From Lucinisca nassula (taxonomy: Eukaryota > Mollusca > Bivalvia > Lucinida > Lucinidae), in assembly GCA_963580285.1 (NCBI GenBank), contig OY757015.1:133184029-133248028 (forward strand): DNA of 64,000 nt, written 5' to 3'. The first letter of the stretch is position 1; every line of letters starts with the position of its first letter. The notes beneath the pieces were generated by a model that saw only the letters and a list, made by a program, of their open reading frames with translations, was not told the DNA's origin and did not search any database. The position numbers and the translations under genes were made by a program. This document shows, one piece after another, positions 1 to 9,600 of this stretch.

Positions 1-1
1 G

Positions 2-1237
2 ACTACCGGTGTAACTATACCAGTAGTAGGGCATAGCATTCGGGAAATAAATAGGTGTGCCCATCCCTTGCTGTGGTGCACAGGCTTGAACTGGGGTCTG
101 ATTTTGTGGAGGTGGCATCCCCAAAGACGGAATTGGGCTCTGCATAGAGGGTGGAATCTCGACATTATACGCTGCGTTGTCTTTCAAAATGTCAAAGACA
201 GAACTGCTGGATTTGGCTCTTTTGGCATTCAGCTTGTATTTTGACTCGTGCGCATCAATTAATGACTGGAAAGTTTTTGCAGCTTCATCCAAGTTCTCTG
301 GTATTTTCCCATTATAATGTTTCCTCAGCACAGCTTTGTCCGCATTTACTGTAATGTTACGCACACGTACGCCATCAATCAAATATTTATCTGGGTTAGA
401 GTTGATTAAATGTGAATGTATTTTCGCTTCGAAAGATGAATTCAGAGACTCCTGAACACGACGTTTGGCGATAAGTTCCTCCTTAATTTTTTTAACCTGT
501 GCGGCGGCTTGATCCCGCAGCTTTTCATATTCCTTTAATTCTGCCTTTTTCTCGGCGTGATACTCCAAATTTCCACACTGTCTTATATCGTCACATGGCC
601 TATTCTGACACGTCCTCTTATTGTGACTCTTTGAAATGCGTAAATGGCATCTGCCACAAACTGGCACACTTCTGTTTTGAACGATATTAAGTCCATACGA
701 CTCTTCTAAAGAGTTAAATCTGGCACTGTAATCGTTGTATTCATATTCCTTTTGAATCAATTCTTGCTCTTTCAGGCTAATATCAGTTTCGATTGGGCTC
801 TGGTAGACTGGCTTTTGTTTATTGTCCAAACCTTCGAAATCGGTTGAAAGAGATCGTTTGCTTGTTGTTGTCCCGGTTGTTGTTGCAGACGACTGGAAGC
901 TAGGTTTGAAAACAGCTGGTGAAGTCCCATCTACTACTTTAATTTGAAGTCTAGCATCATTGCCGATGTCACACTTAACACATTTGACAAATTTTGGGAA
1001 GCTACGATTTGTTAGATCTATCCAGTCGTTGTCTTTGTCTAGAAAAGATATTCTTAGCAACGGAATACTCCGGAGATGTGGCACGTTCTCTTTAACAAGG
1101 TTTGAAAATGTTTCTACAGAGTGGCATGCCAAAGTTGTCAAATGTTCATAAAAGACACACACACGTTCTGTTCCATGCCTGTCGTATCGAACTTTTATTT
1201 CAACATCCGTGCCTGGAATCAATGTTGACTGAGACAT
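2..1237 (-). CDS. Uncharacterised PB1-like / Cys-His cluster / coiled-coil protein (partial, C-terminus beyond window)
   Basis: Reading the minus strand from the ATG at 1237 gives 412 codons with no stop up to the window edge, so the gene is 3'-incomplete here. The protein starts MSQSTLIPGTDVEIKVRYD. Residues about 5-85 look like a PB1 fold: a basic beta strand (EIKVRYD) and, later, an acidic stretch (FLDKDNDWIDL) resembling the OPCA motif; this is inference from pattern. Around residues 190-212 there is a Cys/His cluster, C-x2-C-x7-H-x4-C followed by more Cys, resembling a zinc knuckle. Residues about 225-270 are rich in K/E with heptad-like spacing (coiled coil). The visible end is rich in Pro, Gln and Met. 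A TATA-like box lies about 70 bp upstream, and the transposase gene at 2252 is divergent. I do not recognise the family. It could be a host gene or an accessory protein of a mobile element. The open frame is strong evidence; function is unknown. Confidence 0.75.
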   Translation of the reverse strand, partial: MSQSTLIPGTDVEIKVRYDRHGTERVCVFYEHLTTLACHSVETFSNLVKENVPHLRSIPLLRISFLDKDNDWIDLTNRSFPKFVKCVKCDIGNDARLQIKVVDGTSPAVFKPSFQSSATTTGTTTSKRSLSTDFEGLDNKQKPVYQSPIETDISLKEQELIQKEYEYNDYSARFNSLEESYGLNIVQNRSVPVCGRCHLRISKSHNKRTCQNRPCDDIRQCGNLEYHAEKKAELKEYEKLRDQAAAQVKKIKEELIAKRRVQESLNSSFEAKIHSHLINSNPDKYLIDGVRVRNITVNADKAVLRKHYNGKIPENLDEAAKTFQSLIDAHESKYKLNAKRAKSSSSVFDILKDNAAYNVEIPPSMQSPIPSLGMPPPQNQTPVQACAPQQGMGTPIYFPNAMPYYWYSYTGS

Positions 1238-1302
1238 TTTCAATTAGGTCTTATCCAAAACCTTTTAAACCTTTTAAAGAGCGCAGTATGGCGGCTCAGG
1301 GG

Positions 1303-1310
1303 CTTTTATA
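1303..1310 (-). promoter_or_regulatory. TATA-like box for the minus-strand PB1-like gene
   Basis: The minus strand reads CTATAAAAGC here, a good match to a TATA box, 66-73 bp upstream of the ATG at 1237. A start site 25-30 bp downstream would leave a 5' leader of roughly 40 nt. The position supports 1237 as the true start codon. Confidence 0.45.
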
Positions 1311-2152
1311 GGTCTCGTTCTAAATGGGCGGTGCAACTGGCCAAAGCTAATTTGAATAAAAAAGAAACAGACCTTCTGCGTCGTTTTTGCGCCATATCAT
1401 TGAACACAAATTGAATAATTGCGGTATATTTGCCCCATTTGAAGAAGTCCAGTTTAATTAGCTAGATACTACGGATTTCAATATCCATTAGACTTTCAGT
1501 CAAATGTAGCAGATCAAAGGGGTACATTCTGATGTAATTTCAGAGGTCAGTGCACCAGAAAGATACATCAAACTTTCACCAAACTCTTTGTACTCCAGAC
1601 TTGTCACATGTCACAGTACATGTAAAATTGATAGCATCAGCTCTTGCTGTAACGAGTACAAAGTATGACAAGCCAGCTGCGGAATAAGTCTGTAAAGCTT
1701 AAGGTCGTTTCTGTTAGTTTCTGTCGGTGATGTTTCTTTAATTGCAAGGAAACAGACGTCCATTCTAACGTTTGTCACTTGATACTTATTTTAAAAACTT
1801 TTCCCTCCAATATGTTAAATTTCATCGAAATAGATTGCTCAATAAAAATGTTTCCAATTTAGTGTAGTGAATTGTACACGACTGCATGTTTCGTCCGTGT
1901 ACTGGTAGAACAATGTTAAACAGCAATGAAAAAAAGTCTGACATTTAATTTTAGCCTATATGGGGAAACTTTGTATTAGGCAAAGTATTGAGATAAAAAT
2001 TAAAAAATGTGGCAGCGTAACAATTTTAAAATTTTAAAATCCCATTGAAAAAAAAAAAAATAACATTGACTTCTTGTTTCCTTGTAATTAAAGAAAACAC
2101 TATCGACAGAAATTATCTGAAACGTTATGTAGGTTCAACTTGAAACCAAAAG
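1311..2152. repeat. Intergenic region with imperfect inverted repeat (1706-1755 and 2073-2124)
   Basis: Between the two divergent genes, about 50 bp at 1706-1755 recurs in reverse complement at 2073-2124. Shared blocks include TTTCTGTCG, TTTCTTTAATT and CAAGGAAACA. The spacer is about 320 bp and AT-rich, with an A-run at 2048-2060. It could be a MITE, or a shared regulatory element. No coding sequence is visible. Confidence 0.55.
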
Positions 2153-2160
2153 TATAAAAT
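2153..2160 (+). promoter_or_regulatory. TATA-like box for the transposase gene
   Basis: TATAAAAT lies 92 bp upstream of the first ATG (2252) and 131 bp upstream of the alternative ATG (2291). The context is AT-rich, so a chance match is possible. Confidence 0.3.
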
Positions 2161-2251
2161 AAATCTTTGAACCGTGCTGAATTAATGGAATTAATGCCAG
2201 GATTAAATCCGCAATCCTGAACTGTAAATATTAGCATAGGTCCGATTTTAG

Positions 2252-3355
2252 ATGCTGCTTATTAGTTTCACCTTACAGTATACATTGAAAATGGATACTA
2301 GTAAACAGGGCAGGACATATAGAAAGGGGCAGAAATTATCAGAGGATTTACGCCAACTTATTCTCGATGAACTTGTCAGTCTTGGTGCTAATAAGACCAC
2401 GGGTACTATCCCGAAAGGAATTAAAGCGGCCACTGCAGCTAAGTTTAAAGTGGATAAAAATTGTGTAAGACGTGTATGGGCACATTTCCTCGAGCATGGC
2501 AGTGTTCATTCGCATAACTCAAATGCCGGGAGACCACAAAAACTTGACGAACAACAAATCCGGTATATTGAAATGCTTAAACGTGAAAAACCTTCTTCTA
2601 CTCTTACAGAAATAAAGGAGAGACTTGAAGAAAACGCGAATGCTACAGTTTCCACAAGCACAATTTGTAGGACTATTAGCAGGAAACTGTCGAATAAACC
2701 TTGGACTCGAAAGCGTTTACATAAACCAGCTGCGGAACGTTTCACTCATGGTAATTTAAGATATACTGAAAACTTCCTTCAGGTGATAGCTGCTGCTAAT
2801 CCTGTTCGATTACGATTCTTTGACGAAGCTGGATTTAATTCCCGGGAGTGTACATGTCGTTACGGACACTCTGAGAGTGGTACCCGTTGTGTCGAGGTGG
2901 AGAGATACTCAAAGTCGAGTAATCTTACATTAAACATGTTAATTGGAATGGACGGTGTCAAGTATGCCAACACTTTACATGGCGCTTCTAACACTGACAC
3001 ATTCTTGCAGTTTTTCTCAGAAGCAGCTGAAGCTGATACGGACACTGGCAGTGCGCTTACTGCTGGTGATATTGTAGTTGTGGACAACGCCCCCATCCAT
3101 CATCACAGAGCTAGACAGGCTCTAAGTTTATTCTTGCAAACCATTGGCATTCAGTTGTTGTATACGCCAAGGTATTCTCCAGATTTTAACCCTGTGGAAT
3201 TCTCTTTTAGTTATCTAAAAACAGTACTGAGGGGGCCACTTTATAAAAATTTGGTGCATGACAACCTTGAAGTGGCTATATATAGAGCTATAGAGACGAT
3301 TACCGCTGCAGATACCAGGTCGTTCTTTCGACAAACTGGACTTTTCCATTTTTAG
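2252..3355 (+). CDS. IS630/Tc1/mariner-superfamily transposase (DDE_3 type, DD37E spacing), intact
   Basis: An uninterrupted 367-codon frame encodes a cut-and-paste transposase, which binds element ends and catalyses strand cleavage and transfer. Residues about 25-170 form the helix-turn-helix DNA-binding part, including a central GRPQKLDE linker. The catalytic triad is D191 (RFFDEAGFN), D278 (VVVDNAPIHH) and E316 (YSPDFNPVEFSF). There are 37 residues between the last two acidic residues, so DD37E. The C-terminus runs on to a normal stop at 3353-3355. The first ATG gives an N-terminus MLLISFTLQY that looks extraneous; the ATG at 2291 (MDTSKQGRTYRKG) is a likely alternative start. An intact frame with all catalytic residues suggests recent activity or selection, unlike the broken Tc1 and mariner copies elsewhere. 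I could not find convincing TIRs flanking it. Domestication is an alternative. Confidence 0.9.
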   Translation: MLLISFTLQYTLKMDTSKQGRTYRKGQKLSEDLRQLILDELVSLGANKTTGTIPKGIKAATAAKFKVDKNCVRRVWAHFLEHGSVHSHNSNAGRPQKLDEQQIRYIEMLKREKPSSTLTEIKERLEENANATVSTSTICRTISRKLSNKPWTRKRLHKPAAERFTHGNLRYTENFLQVIAAANPVRLRFFDEAGFNSRECTCRYGHSESGTRCVEVERYSKSSNLTLNMLIGMDGVKYANTLHGASNTDTFLQFFSEAAEADTDTGSALTAGDIVVVDNAPIHHHRARQALSLFLQTIGIQLLYTPRYSPDFNPVEFSFSYLKTVLRGPLYKNLVHDNLEVAIYRAIETITAADTRSFFRQTGLFHF

Positions 3356-3719
3356 AATCGCCTTGCATTGTAATAGGAATCATTTACGAACTGCAGTAGA
3401 ATTTTTACAGCGTCGCGATATCTTTCTGAACAATATTTTCGGCATGAAAGTCTGAAAAGTAATGTAAACTTGCAGTAAAATGACTAGCAATTGACTGCCA
3501 GCCGTAATACCGTTGTTTCTTACGGTCAACCGTAGACCTTATCCCGTAGTTTCTCACAAAGCACCATCGTAGAATTTTTCGGTAGAATCAGTGACAGGTG
3601 GTTGTTTGTTTTATTTCCGTATTGCAGATTTCTTTCGGAGACTGAACAACAGGTCTTTCTTTCTTTCTACTGATACTGCGTCGGTCACATTTGACCATTA
3701 CCGCAGGTGTACATTACAT

Positions 3720-3991
3720 ACAATCCAGGTTTGCAGGATGAAAGCTTACACAGTAATCATGTAATTACGGTAGGGATCTTTAACCTGTACAGGGGATTGT
3801 TCTCCCTGCACAGGGGGCCTCAAGTTAACGTCCCGATCTGAAGGACGGTGCACTTTATGACATTCATCCCTGCAAATGATGCCAATGGAGCGTGTTCGGA
3901 CACCGAAATTTTATCGCCGCTGCTGGGGATCGAACCCGGGACCTTTAGCATCAGAGGCAAGTGCACTTACCACTGAGCTATCCCGCTCCGT
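3720..3991 (-). mobile_element. tRNA-derived SINE inside the TIR element
   Basis: Minus strand: a tRNA-like head (3916-3990) is followed by a tRNA-unrelated body containing GGGACGTTAACTTGAGGC and a CCCTGTGCAGGG hairpin. The outer boundaries are approximate and no clear TSD was identified. Confidence 0.6.
3916..3990 (-). tRNA. tRNA-like SINE head (pseudo-tRNA, apparent CTG anticodon)
   Basis: Minus strand contains an A-box-like TAGCTCAGTGGTAAGTGC and a B-box GGTTCGATCC. The anticodon loop reads CTCTGAT, which would give CTG (Gln). The acceptor stem pairs poorly. This is best read as the RNA polymerase III promoter head of a SINE and not a working tRNA gene. Confidence 0.5.
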
Positions 3992-4215
3992 CATTACCAA
4001 TTATATTTAAAATTTTGAAGATAAATGATAGAAACAAAATTTTACCATTTAATTTTATGGTGGAGTTCTGTGAGAAACTACGGGATGATAAGTTCTACGG
4101 ATGACCATTTGCGAAAGAAATCCTGTAACCCATCTACCGTTGACCGTATGAATAACGGTAAAATCGATGGCAGCCAGTTGTCCATTGTATAATGTTTTAC
4201 AGTGACTAACAATGA

Positions 4216-4426
4216 GGCGGGATGCAGGGCCGAGAGGGAGGGAGAAGGGGTAGGGAGAGAGGCGAAATGGGAGAGAGGAGAAAGGGGGAGTGAGGTTGGA
4301 GAGAATAAAGGGAGGGGGAGGGAGAGGGGAGGAGGGAGAAAAGAAGGGAAGGGAGAGGGGAGAAAGGGGGAGGGAAAGGGGGAAAAAGGGCAGGGAGAGC
4401 GGATAAAGGGGAGGGAGATGGGAGGA
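4216..4426. repeat. Purine-rich G/A tract
   Basis: About 210 bp are almost purely G and A on the plus strand (degenerate GGGAGA). All long open frames here on both strands are by-products of this composition. Such mirror-like purine tracts can form triplex DNA. Confidence 0.85.
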
Positions 4427-4480
4427 CAGACACACTTTCGGTACCCCCTCTACAATATTAAGCTAATAAACTGACATTTT

Positions 4481-4782
4481 GACCCCGCCCATAGGGGCTT
4501 GAAGAAATATATGGGCTGAATGATGCTTCCACGTAGAGCTGAATCCGGCCCGCACACTAGTACTGGTACATGTAAACCGCTTAGAGGATCTAAGCCTGTC
4601 CAGGGACCGCGGTGCGAGGCGGACCGTCCATGCTAATAAACCCTATTGGTTTCATTTGGCGACAAGGCTTGAGATGTCATTTCATCCCAATGTCGGGTAA
4701 AAGTCCCACAAAATTGGAAGCAACGTCTCCAAAATGACCTTTAAAGTGTTGACGGGGGCGTTAAATCTCAAATCAACCAACC
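4481..4782 (+). mobile_element. SINE-A copy with 12-bp TSD
   Basis: SINE-A is the abundant approximately 300-bp retroposon of this window. Its 5' end reads CCCCGCCCATNGGGGCTTG and its 3' end is GACGTTAAACCTCAAATC followed by (CAAA)n. No tRNA head is visible. This copy is flanked by AACTGACATTTT at 4469-4480 and 4783-4794. It sits at the outer left end of the large palindrome. Confidence 0.85.
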
Positions 4783-5199
4783 AACTGACATTTTTAGTTT
4801 ACATCTGACGGACACTTAGAGATTACGAACTGAAGTTTATGTCATAAAATTCTAAACTAATCAGGATTGAATTTTAATAATCCAAGCGGCGTTATGCAAA
4901 AATGTCTTCAGCGTATCTCCGTAAAGTCAAAACATAAAGGTGAAGGCACAGCCTCTTAATGAGGGCAGCGCTGTTGCTCTTTCTGGTGTGCGAACATTGA
5001 ACACTGACGAGACAGCATGGGTGCGCAGGATCATCTGAGTCTTCACTGTTCGCAAATACGCTACTGACCCGTTCTTCATGACGTCGCTGCTGTAACTACG
5101 TAAGTGTTGCCGATAAGTTCATGACGACACATTCATTTCCACCCTCACGCGTCCATCCCAATGCCGCCTTCACTTTCTGACCGATCCGATTTCGGGAAA

Positions 5200-5450
5200 A
5201 ACAAGAATTTTTACATGACTGAAACACAGTTTGGTTGCATGACCTGCAAGAGCGATATGAGCCGGGGCACAGCATTTCCTACACTATTGCAGAGAAAAGA
5301 CTGATCAGCCTGTGCATACACGCAGTCTGATCAGAGTCTTCGCTGTCCGACTGCTTCGCTGGGCGTACAGGCGATCTATTAGGAAATGCTGTTCCCCGGT
5401 TCATAATCGGAAAATCTGTATGCCAAACAATTTTTTTCTGTGTACCGATT
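5200..5450. repeat. Hairpin repeat with GATCAGCCTG core (left arm)
   Basis: Two inverted blocks read roughly GAGCCGGGGCACAGCATTTCC and its complement, enclosing an inner inverted pair around CTGATCAG and GCATACACGCAG. The mirror copy is at 17460-17640. This matches the hairpin-MITE class found at 43500-43680 and 61296-61359. Confidence 0.5.
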
Positions 5451-5515
5451 CATTCAGTCACTTCCATACGAAAGAGCATTAGGGCTAAGTATACTTTTTT
5501 TCTTTTGATAGGTAT

Positions 5516-5950
5516 CTCGAAATTAGTATCTCGAAATTTCGTGCTTGTAACTCGAAATTTCGACTTAATAACTCGAAAGTTCGACTTAGTAACTCGAAAT
5601 TTCGACTTAGTATCTCGAAATTTCGACTTATCAACTCGTAATTTCGACTTAGTAACTCGAAATTTCGACTTACTTTTTCGAAATTTCAACTTAATAACTC
5701 GAAATTTCGACTTAGTAACTCGAAATTTCGACTTATTAACTCGAAATTTCGACTTAGAAACTCGAAATTTCGACTTACTATCTCGAAATTTTGACTTAGT
5801 AACTCGAAATTTCGACTTACTATCTCGAAATTTCGACTTAGAATCTCGAAATATCGACTTACTATCTCGAAATTTCGACTTAGTAACTCGAAATTTCGAC
5901 TTACTTTCTCGAAATTTTGACTTAGTATCTCGAAATATCGACTTACTAGT
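5516..5950. repeat. 21-bp satellite array, about 20 copies (left terminus of foldback)
   Basis: The unit is about TCGAAATTTCGACTTAGTAAC with variable last bases. It contains the 12-bp palindrome TCGAAATTTCGA. Since 21 is a multiple of 3, frames on both strands stay open and give false heptapeptide-repeat proteins. Confidence 0.9.
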
Positions 5951-6134
5951 CATTACGAGATATTAAGTCCTATACACACAGTTAATGTTAAACACCCCCG
6001 TTTCATTATACTCCCGCTTTGAAAACAAGTTTACGTCAAGCAGATTATGCAAATTATGTGATAACATGGTGAAGAGACTATGGTCATTATCGGCTTACTT
6101 GTATCGTATAAACGCCAATGACCTTTCTCGGTGT

Positions 6135-6450
6135 ATTTTTATGCCCCCGGAATCTAAGAGATTCGGGGGCATATAGTTTTTGGTCTGTCCGTCTGTTTGT
6201 CCGTTTGTCTGTTTGTCTGTTTGTCCGTTTGTCCGTCTGCAAAAACTTTAACATTGGGCATAACTTTTGAATGGTAGTAGATAGAGCTTTCATATTTCAC
6301 ATGTGTATACCTTATCACAAGACCTTTCCAGTGGTACCATAATTTTTGATCTCGTGACCTTGAACTTGACCTTTGACCTATTTTTTTTCAAAATTTTTAA
6401 AAACATTAACATTGGCGCTGTCCGGGGGCATCAGTGTTTCGCAAACACAT
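6135..6450. repeat. GGGGGCAT-hairpin dispersed repeat
   Basis: It begins with the hairpin CCCCCGGAATC / GATTCGGGGG (6143-6172), then (GTCCGTTTGTCT)n-like sequence, then a body with GACCTTGAACTTGACC, and ends near GGGGGCATCAG (6424-6434). Similar terminal GGGGGCAT motifs bound the element at 60630-61275. Confidence 0.5.
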
Positions 6451-6617
6451 CTTGTTTCACATGTTCTTTCATTCTTCTTTCTCTCTAAAATGGCCAATGT
6501 TAATTTTATCAAATATTTCTCAAGAACTATAAAACTAGAGGCCCAAAACATATGTATCATGTCAGAGACAGAGGGTTTTCTGTCTCATCAGGACGTCGCG
6601 CATTCAATCCCGTTTCA

Positions 6618-6888
6618 CGGCCCCCGCCCATCGGGGTTTGAAGAAATTGATGGGCTGCATGGTGCCTCAACGCAGAGCTGAAATCCGACCGCACACGAGT
6701 ACTGGTAAACCGCTTAGAGGATCTAAGCCTGTCCAGGTAAAGCGGCGCGAGTCCATGCTTATAAACCCTATTGGTTTCATTAGGCGACAGGGCTGGAGAA
6801 GTCATTTCATCTCAACGTCGGGTAAAAGTCCCACAAATTGGAAGCACCGTCTTCACAATGAACGTTAAACCTCAAATCAAACAAACAA
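6618..6888 (+). mobile_element. SINE-A copy with 16-bp TSD
   Basis: Same family as 4481-4782, with a short internal deletion near the 3' end. TSD ATTCAATCCCGTTTCA (6602-6617) against ATTCAATCTCGTTTCA (6889-6904), one mismatch. It lies inside the foldback element. Confidence 0.85.
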
Positions 6889-6904
6889 ATTCAATCTCGT
6901 TTCA

Positions 6905-7654
6905 GTAAAATACTAGCGTGCTAAAAGTCATATTTGACAGCTTTTTTTTTCGGTATCAAACTTTCTCATCGTGTGCTGTAAAAATCATTTATAGATCAAA
7001 GCACTGACAGCACTGGTGGGTCGATTGTCTTCGAGTGTGGATTTGTACATGTTTCGTTTATCCTTTAAATTCCTATACTATAAGCAAAACGTGTAGATCC
7101 TGATCAGACGCCGCGCTTAGGTCGATTAATTATCAGTTGACTAAAGTTACTAACTACAGAAGCTTCGCGCCTTCTCATGATTGACCTCGTGACTATCACT
7201 GACCATGTTCAAAATCCATGTACCAGTTATTTATAGCAGCGCTATAGTCTTTCCTACTGACGTCAGTGCGCCATGTAGAACATGGCCGGTGAACATGGAC
7301 ATTGCAAACAGTGTAGACCCTGATCAGACGCCGCAGAAGAGAGCTTCATTAAATAACCGGTACCTTCATGGTGTAGATGGTCAGCGACAGTCACGTGGAC
7401 AATAGTAGACGAGAAGCTTCTGTAGGTAGTGAGTGAGTGAGTGAGTGAGTGTGTGAGTGTTTGAGTTTTACGTCCCTAAGGTCATACGGAGACGGGTTTT
7501 AAAGTCCCATCCGATAGTCTGGAGAAGCCCTGGATCGATCCTGCGATCCCTGGTTTACAAGGCGTGTAGCGTAACCACTGCACCACGTTTTGGGGCGAAT
7601 GAAAAAAAATCGACCCATAAGATGGTAAACTATGCAACACGAACATCATGACTA
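6905..7654. other. Non-coding interior of foldback element
   Basis: No gene is visible. It holds decayed half-copies of the GTGTAGACCCTGATCAG hairpin module (7095-7115 and 7310-7335) and a short (GTGA)n run at about 7427-7450. Confidence 0.4.
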
Positions 7655-7995
7655 ACTTAACAAAGCAACAACCGGACAGAAAATGTGTTATCAGAATACG
7701 TTGCGTGTTCAAGATGTTCCATTTTGACAGAGCAGCAGATTCCTAGATCATTTGTTTCATCCCATCGGTCAGACGTCGAAATTAATGGCTGGTCAGCTCT
7801 AGCCACGCGTGTGTGTGGTGGTGGGGGAGGGGAGGGGGCGTGGGGGTGTTCAATGTTCTGTATTCGACGCCCAAGAATCTCCCAAATATGTTCCAGGGGA
7901 TTCAAATCCGGGCTTCTAGCTAGCCAAGCCAATGTCTCAATTCCGTAACGGCGGGGTCTAGCACACAGGTCTAGTGGCAAATGATTCTTTCTCAA
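7655..7995 (-). pseudogene. Tc1-like transposase C-terminal remnant
   Basis: The minus strand encodes LAWLARSPDLNPLEHIWEIL, which matches the SPDLNPIEHLWD region carrying the catalytic Glu of Tc1 transposases. Only this C-terminal piece remains. It is followed by low-complexity Pro-rich codons from a GGGGGA-type run at about 7818-7850 and a decayed tail. The N-terminal and first two catalytic Asp regions are missing. Confidence 0.75.
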
Positions 7996-8170
7996 AATGA
8001 GGCATGACTTCTGGCGCTAAACATGCAAAAATATCCAAACTCCATATGTAAACCGTGATAATGAAGTTATGGAAAGTTGGTTCTGAGATCTGAGGTCTTC
8101 TTTCAACTCTGAGTTGACAAGATTCCTGTTATGGCTAATCCCTATTCAGAGTTGAATGCACATCGCAGAT

Positions 8171-8602
8171 CACAGAGTCAGTTTCGAGTTAGTATGTCGA
8201 AATTTCGAGTTAGTATGTCGAAATTTCGAGAAAGTAAGTCGAAGTTTCGAGATAGTAAGTCGAAATTTCGAGTTACTAAGTCGAAATTTCGAGACAGTAA
8301 GTCGAAATTTCGAGTTACTAAGTCAAAATTTCGAGACACTAAGTCGAAATTTCGAGTCATTAAGTCGAAATTTCGAGATACTACGTCGAAATTTCGAGTT
8401 ACTAAGTCGAAATTTCGAGATAGTAATTCGAAATTCCGAGTTACTAAGTCGAAATTTCGAGATACTAAGTCGAAATTTCGAGTTATTAAGTCGAAATTTC
8501 GAGTTATTAAGTCGAAATTTCGAGATACTAAGTCGAAATTTGGAGATAGTAAGTGGAAATTTCGAATTACTAAGTCGAAATTTCGAGATACCTATCAAAA
8601 GA
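8171..8602. repeat. 21-bp satellite array, about 20 copies, inverted (right terminus of foldback)
   Basis: Same unit as the array at 5516 but in reverse complement (AAGTCGAAATTTCGAGATACT). It ends with GATACCTATCAAAAG, the mirror of the left-end junction. Open frames across it are artefacts. Confidence 0.9.
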
Positions 8603-8769
8603 CATAAAAGTGTATCTGGCCCTATTGCACCTTCGTACTTCCATTATTCGGCGCATACTAAAGATTCTCCAAACCTGGTCGGTTTGATGACCCCTCACAG
8701 TTTGGACAAGACTTTTTTCAATTTTAGGAAAGAGGTGTCTATTTCATACTACATGTATGTGCCCCACCA

Positions 8770-9600
8770 GCGGTGAAGAGGGACATACTGTTGTCGGTGT
8801 GTATCTCGTTGGCGTTAGCGTGGACGTGACAATTTCTTGTGCGCACGATAACTCTTGAACGGGTTGGCGGATTTTCATCAAACTTGCAGGAATATATCAT
8901 TGGAATTAGCGTAGGAGGTGATCAAATTCTGTTCACATTGACATTATTTTTCAAGGTCACCATGGAATTAAAATGGGCAAACTTCAGCCTAATTAATCTT
9001 GTATGTATGTTATATCAGGAACCAGTTGAATGATTTTCATTAAACTTGCAGTGACACTTCATTGAAATATGCTTAAGAGCTGATTAGAGTTTAGTGACAT
9101 TAATCTCATTTTCAAGGTCACCACATGGCAAATTTAAGCCAAATTAAGTGTTTGTGCATATTATATCAGGAACCTTTTGGAAGATTCTTTCCAGACTTGT
9201 TTGGATACATCACTGAGACAAGCCAAATAGTTGAATAGGTTTTTGTGATCTTGACCTTATTTGTAAGGTCGGCAAAGGATTAAAATTATTAAATTTCAGT
9301 CAAATCCTACTTGAGTGCGCGTTATCGCAGGAAACGTTGGATAGGTTCTCATCAGAAAGGAATAGCACTGGAATAGATAAAGAGTTGATTCAGATTTGGA
9401 GACCGTGACCATTTCAAGGTCAGTTTGGGACTAAACTTGTCAAATTTCAGTCACGGTAGGCTTGTTTGCACAGTATCTCAGGGGGATTCTCACCAAACTT
9501 GCATAGATCTATCATTGCTACAGGCCAAAGAATTGAATAAGTCTGGATGACCTTGATCTCATTTTAAAGGTCATGTCTTAAAACATTCAGGCTGGCTGAT
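8770..9600. repeat. TCAAGGTCA-rich dispersed repeat (left arm copy)
   Basis: Several imperfect units carry TTTTCAAGGTCACCATGG and TATATCAGGAACC. The mirror copy is 16240-17050 in the right arm. No coding potential is seen. Confidence 0.6.

Larger units (their letters stand above)
3471..4205. mobile_element. TIR-bounded non-autonomous element (about 735 bp)
   Basis: The left end 3471-3558 and right end 4069-4205 are imperfect inverted repeats of about 90-135 bp. Shared blocks include ACTGCCA/GCTGCCA, TACGGTCAAC and CCCGTAGTTTCTCAC. The right arm has an extra block of about 40 bp. The interior contains a tRNA-headed SINE and no transposase frame. It starts about 115 bp after the transposase stop codon; a link to that gene is not proven. 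Confidence 0.6.
5456..8641. mobile_element. Foldback element with inverted satellite-array ends
   Basis: This 3.2-kb block interrupts the left palindrome arm and is absent at the mirror position (about 17410-17430), where the flanking sequence is continuous. Its ends are inverted: a terminus sharing TACGAA, GCA and TAGGGC blocks, then CTTTTGATAGGTATCTCGAA, then a 21-bp satellite array, present at 5460-5950 and inverted at 8171-8640. The likely TSD is CATTC (5451-5455) against CATTA (8642-8646). The interior holds SINE-A, a GGGGGCAT-hairpin repeat and a Tc1 remnant, but no intact transposase. Confidence 0.65.

Noticed and set aside
4055..4474. Pro/Leu-rich and Gly/Glu/Arg-rich frames on both strands
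   Set aside because: Produced by the purine tract and the TIR of the element at 3471-4205.
5450..5966. Long open frames with SKFR/NFDL heptapeptide repeats (also 8131-8776)
   Set aside because: They arise from a 21-bp satellite (multiple of 3) and are open on both strands; no start context, unique sequence or domain.
6638..6868. Frames inside SINE-A copies (also 14589-14867, 29893-30075 and others)
   Set aside because: The same peptides recur wherever the SINE occurs and are broken in most copies.
5516..8602. CRISPR-like array
   Set aside because: The units are contiguous 21-bp satellite repeats without unique spacers, and the genome is eukaryotic.
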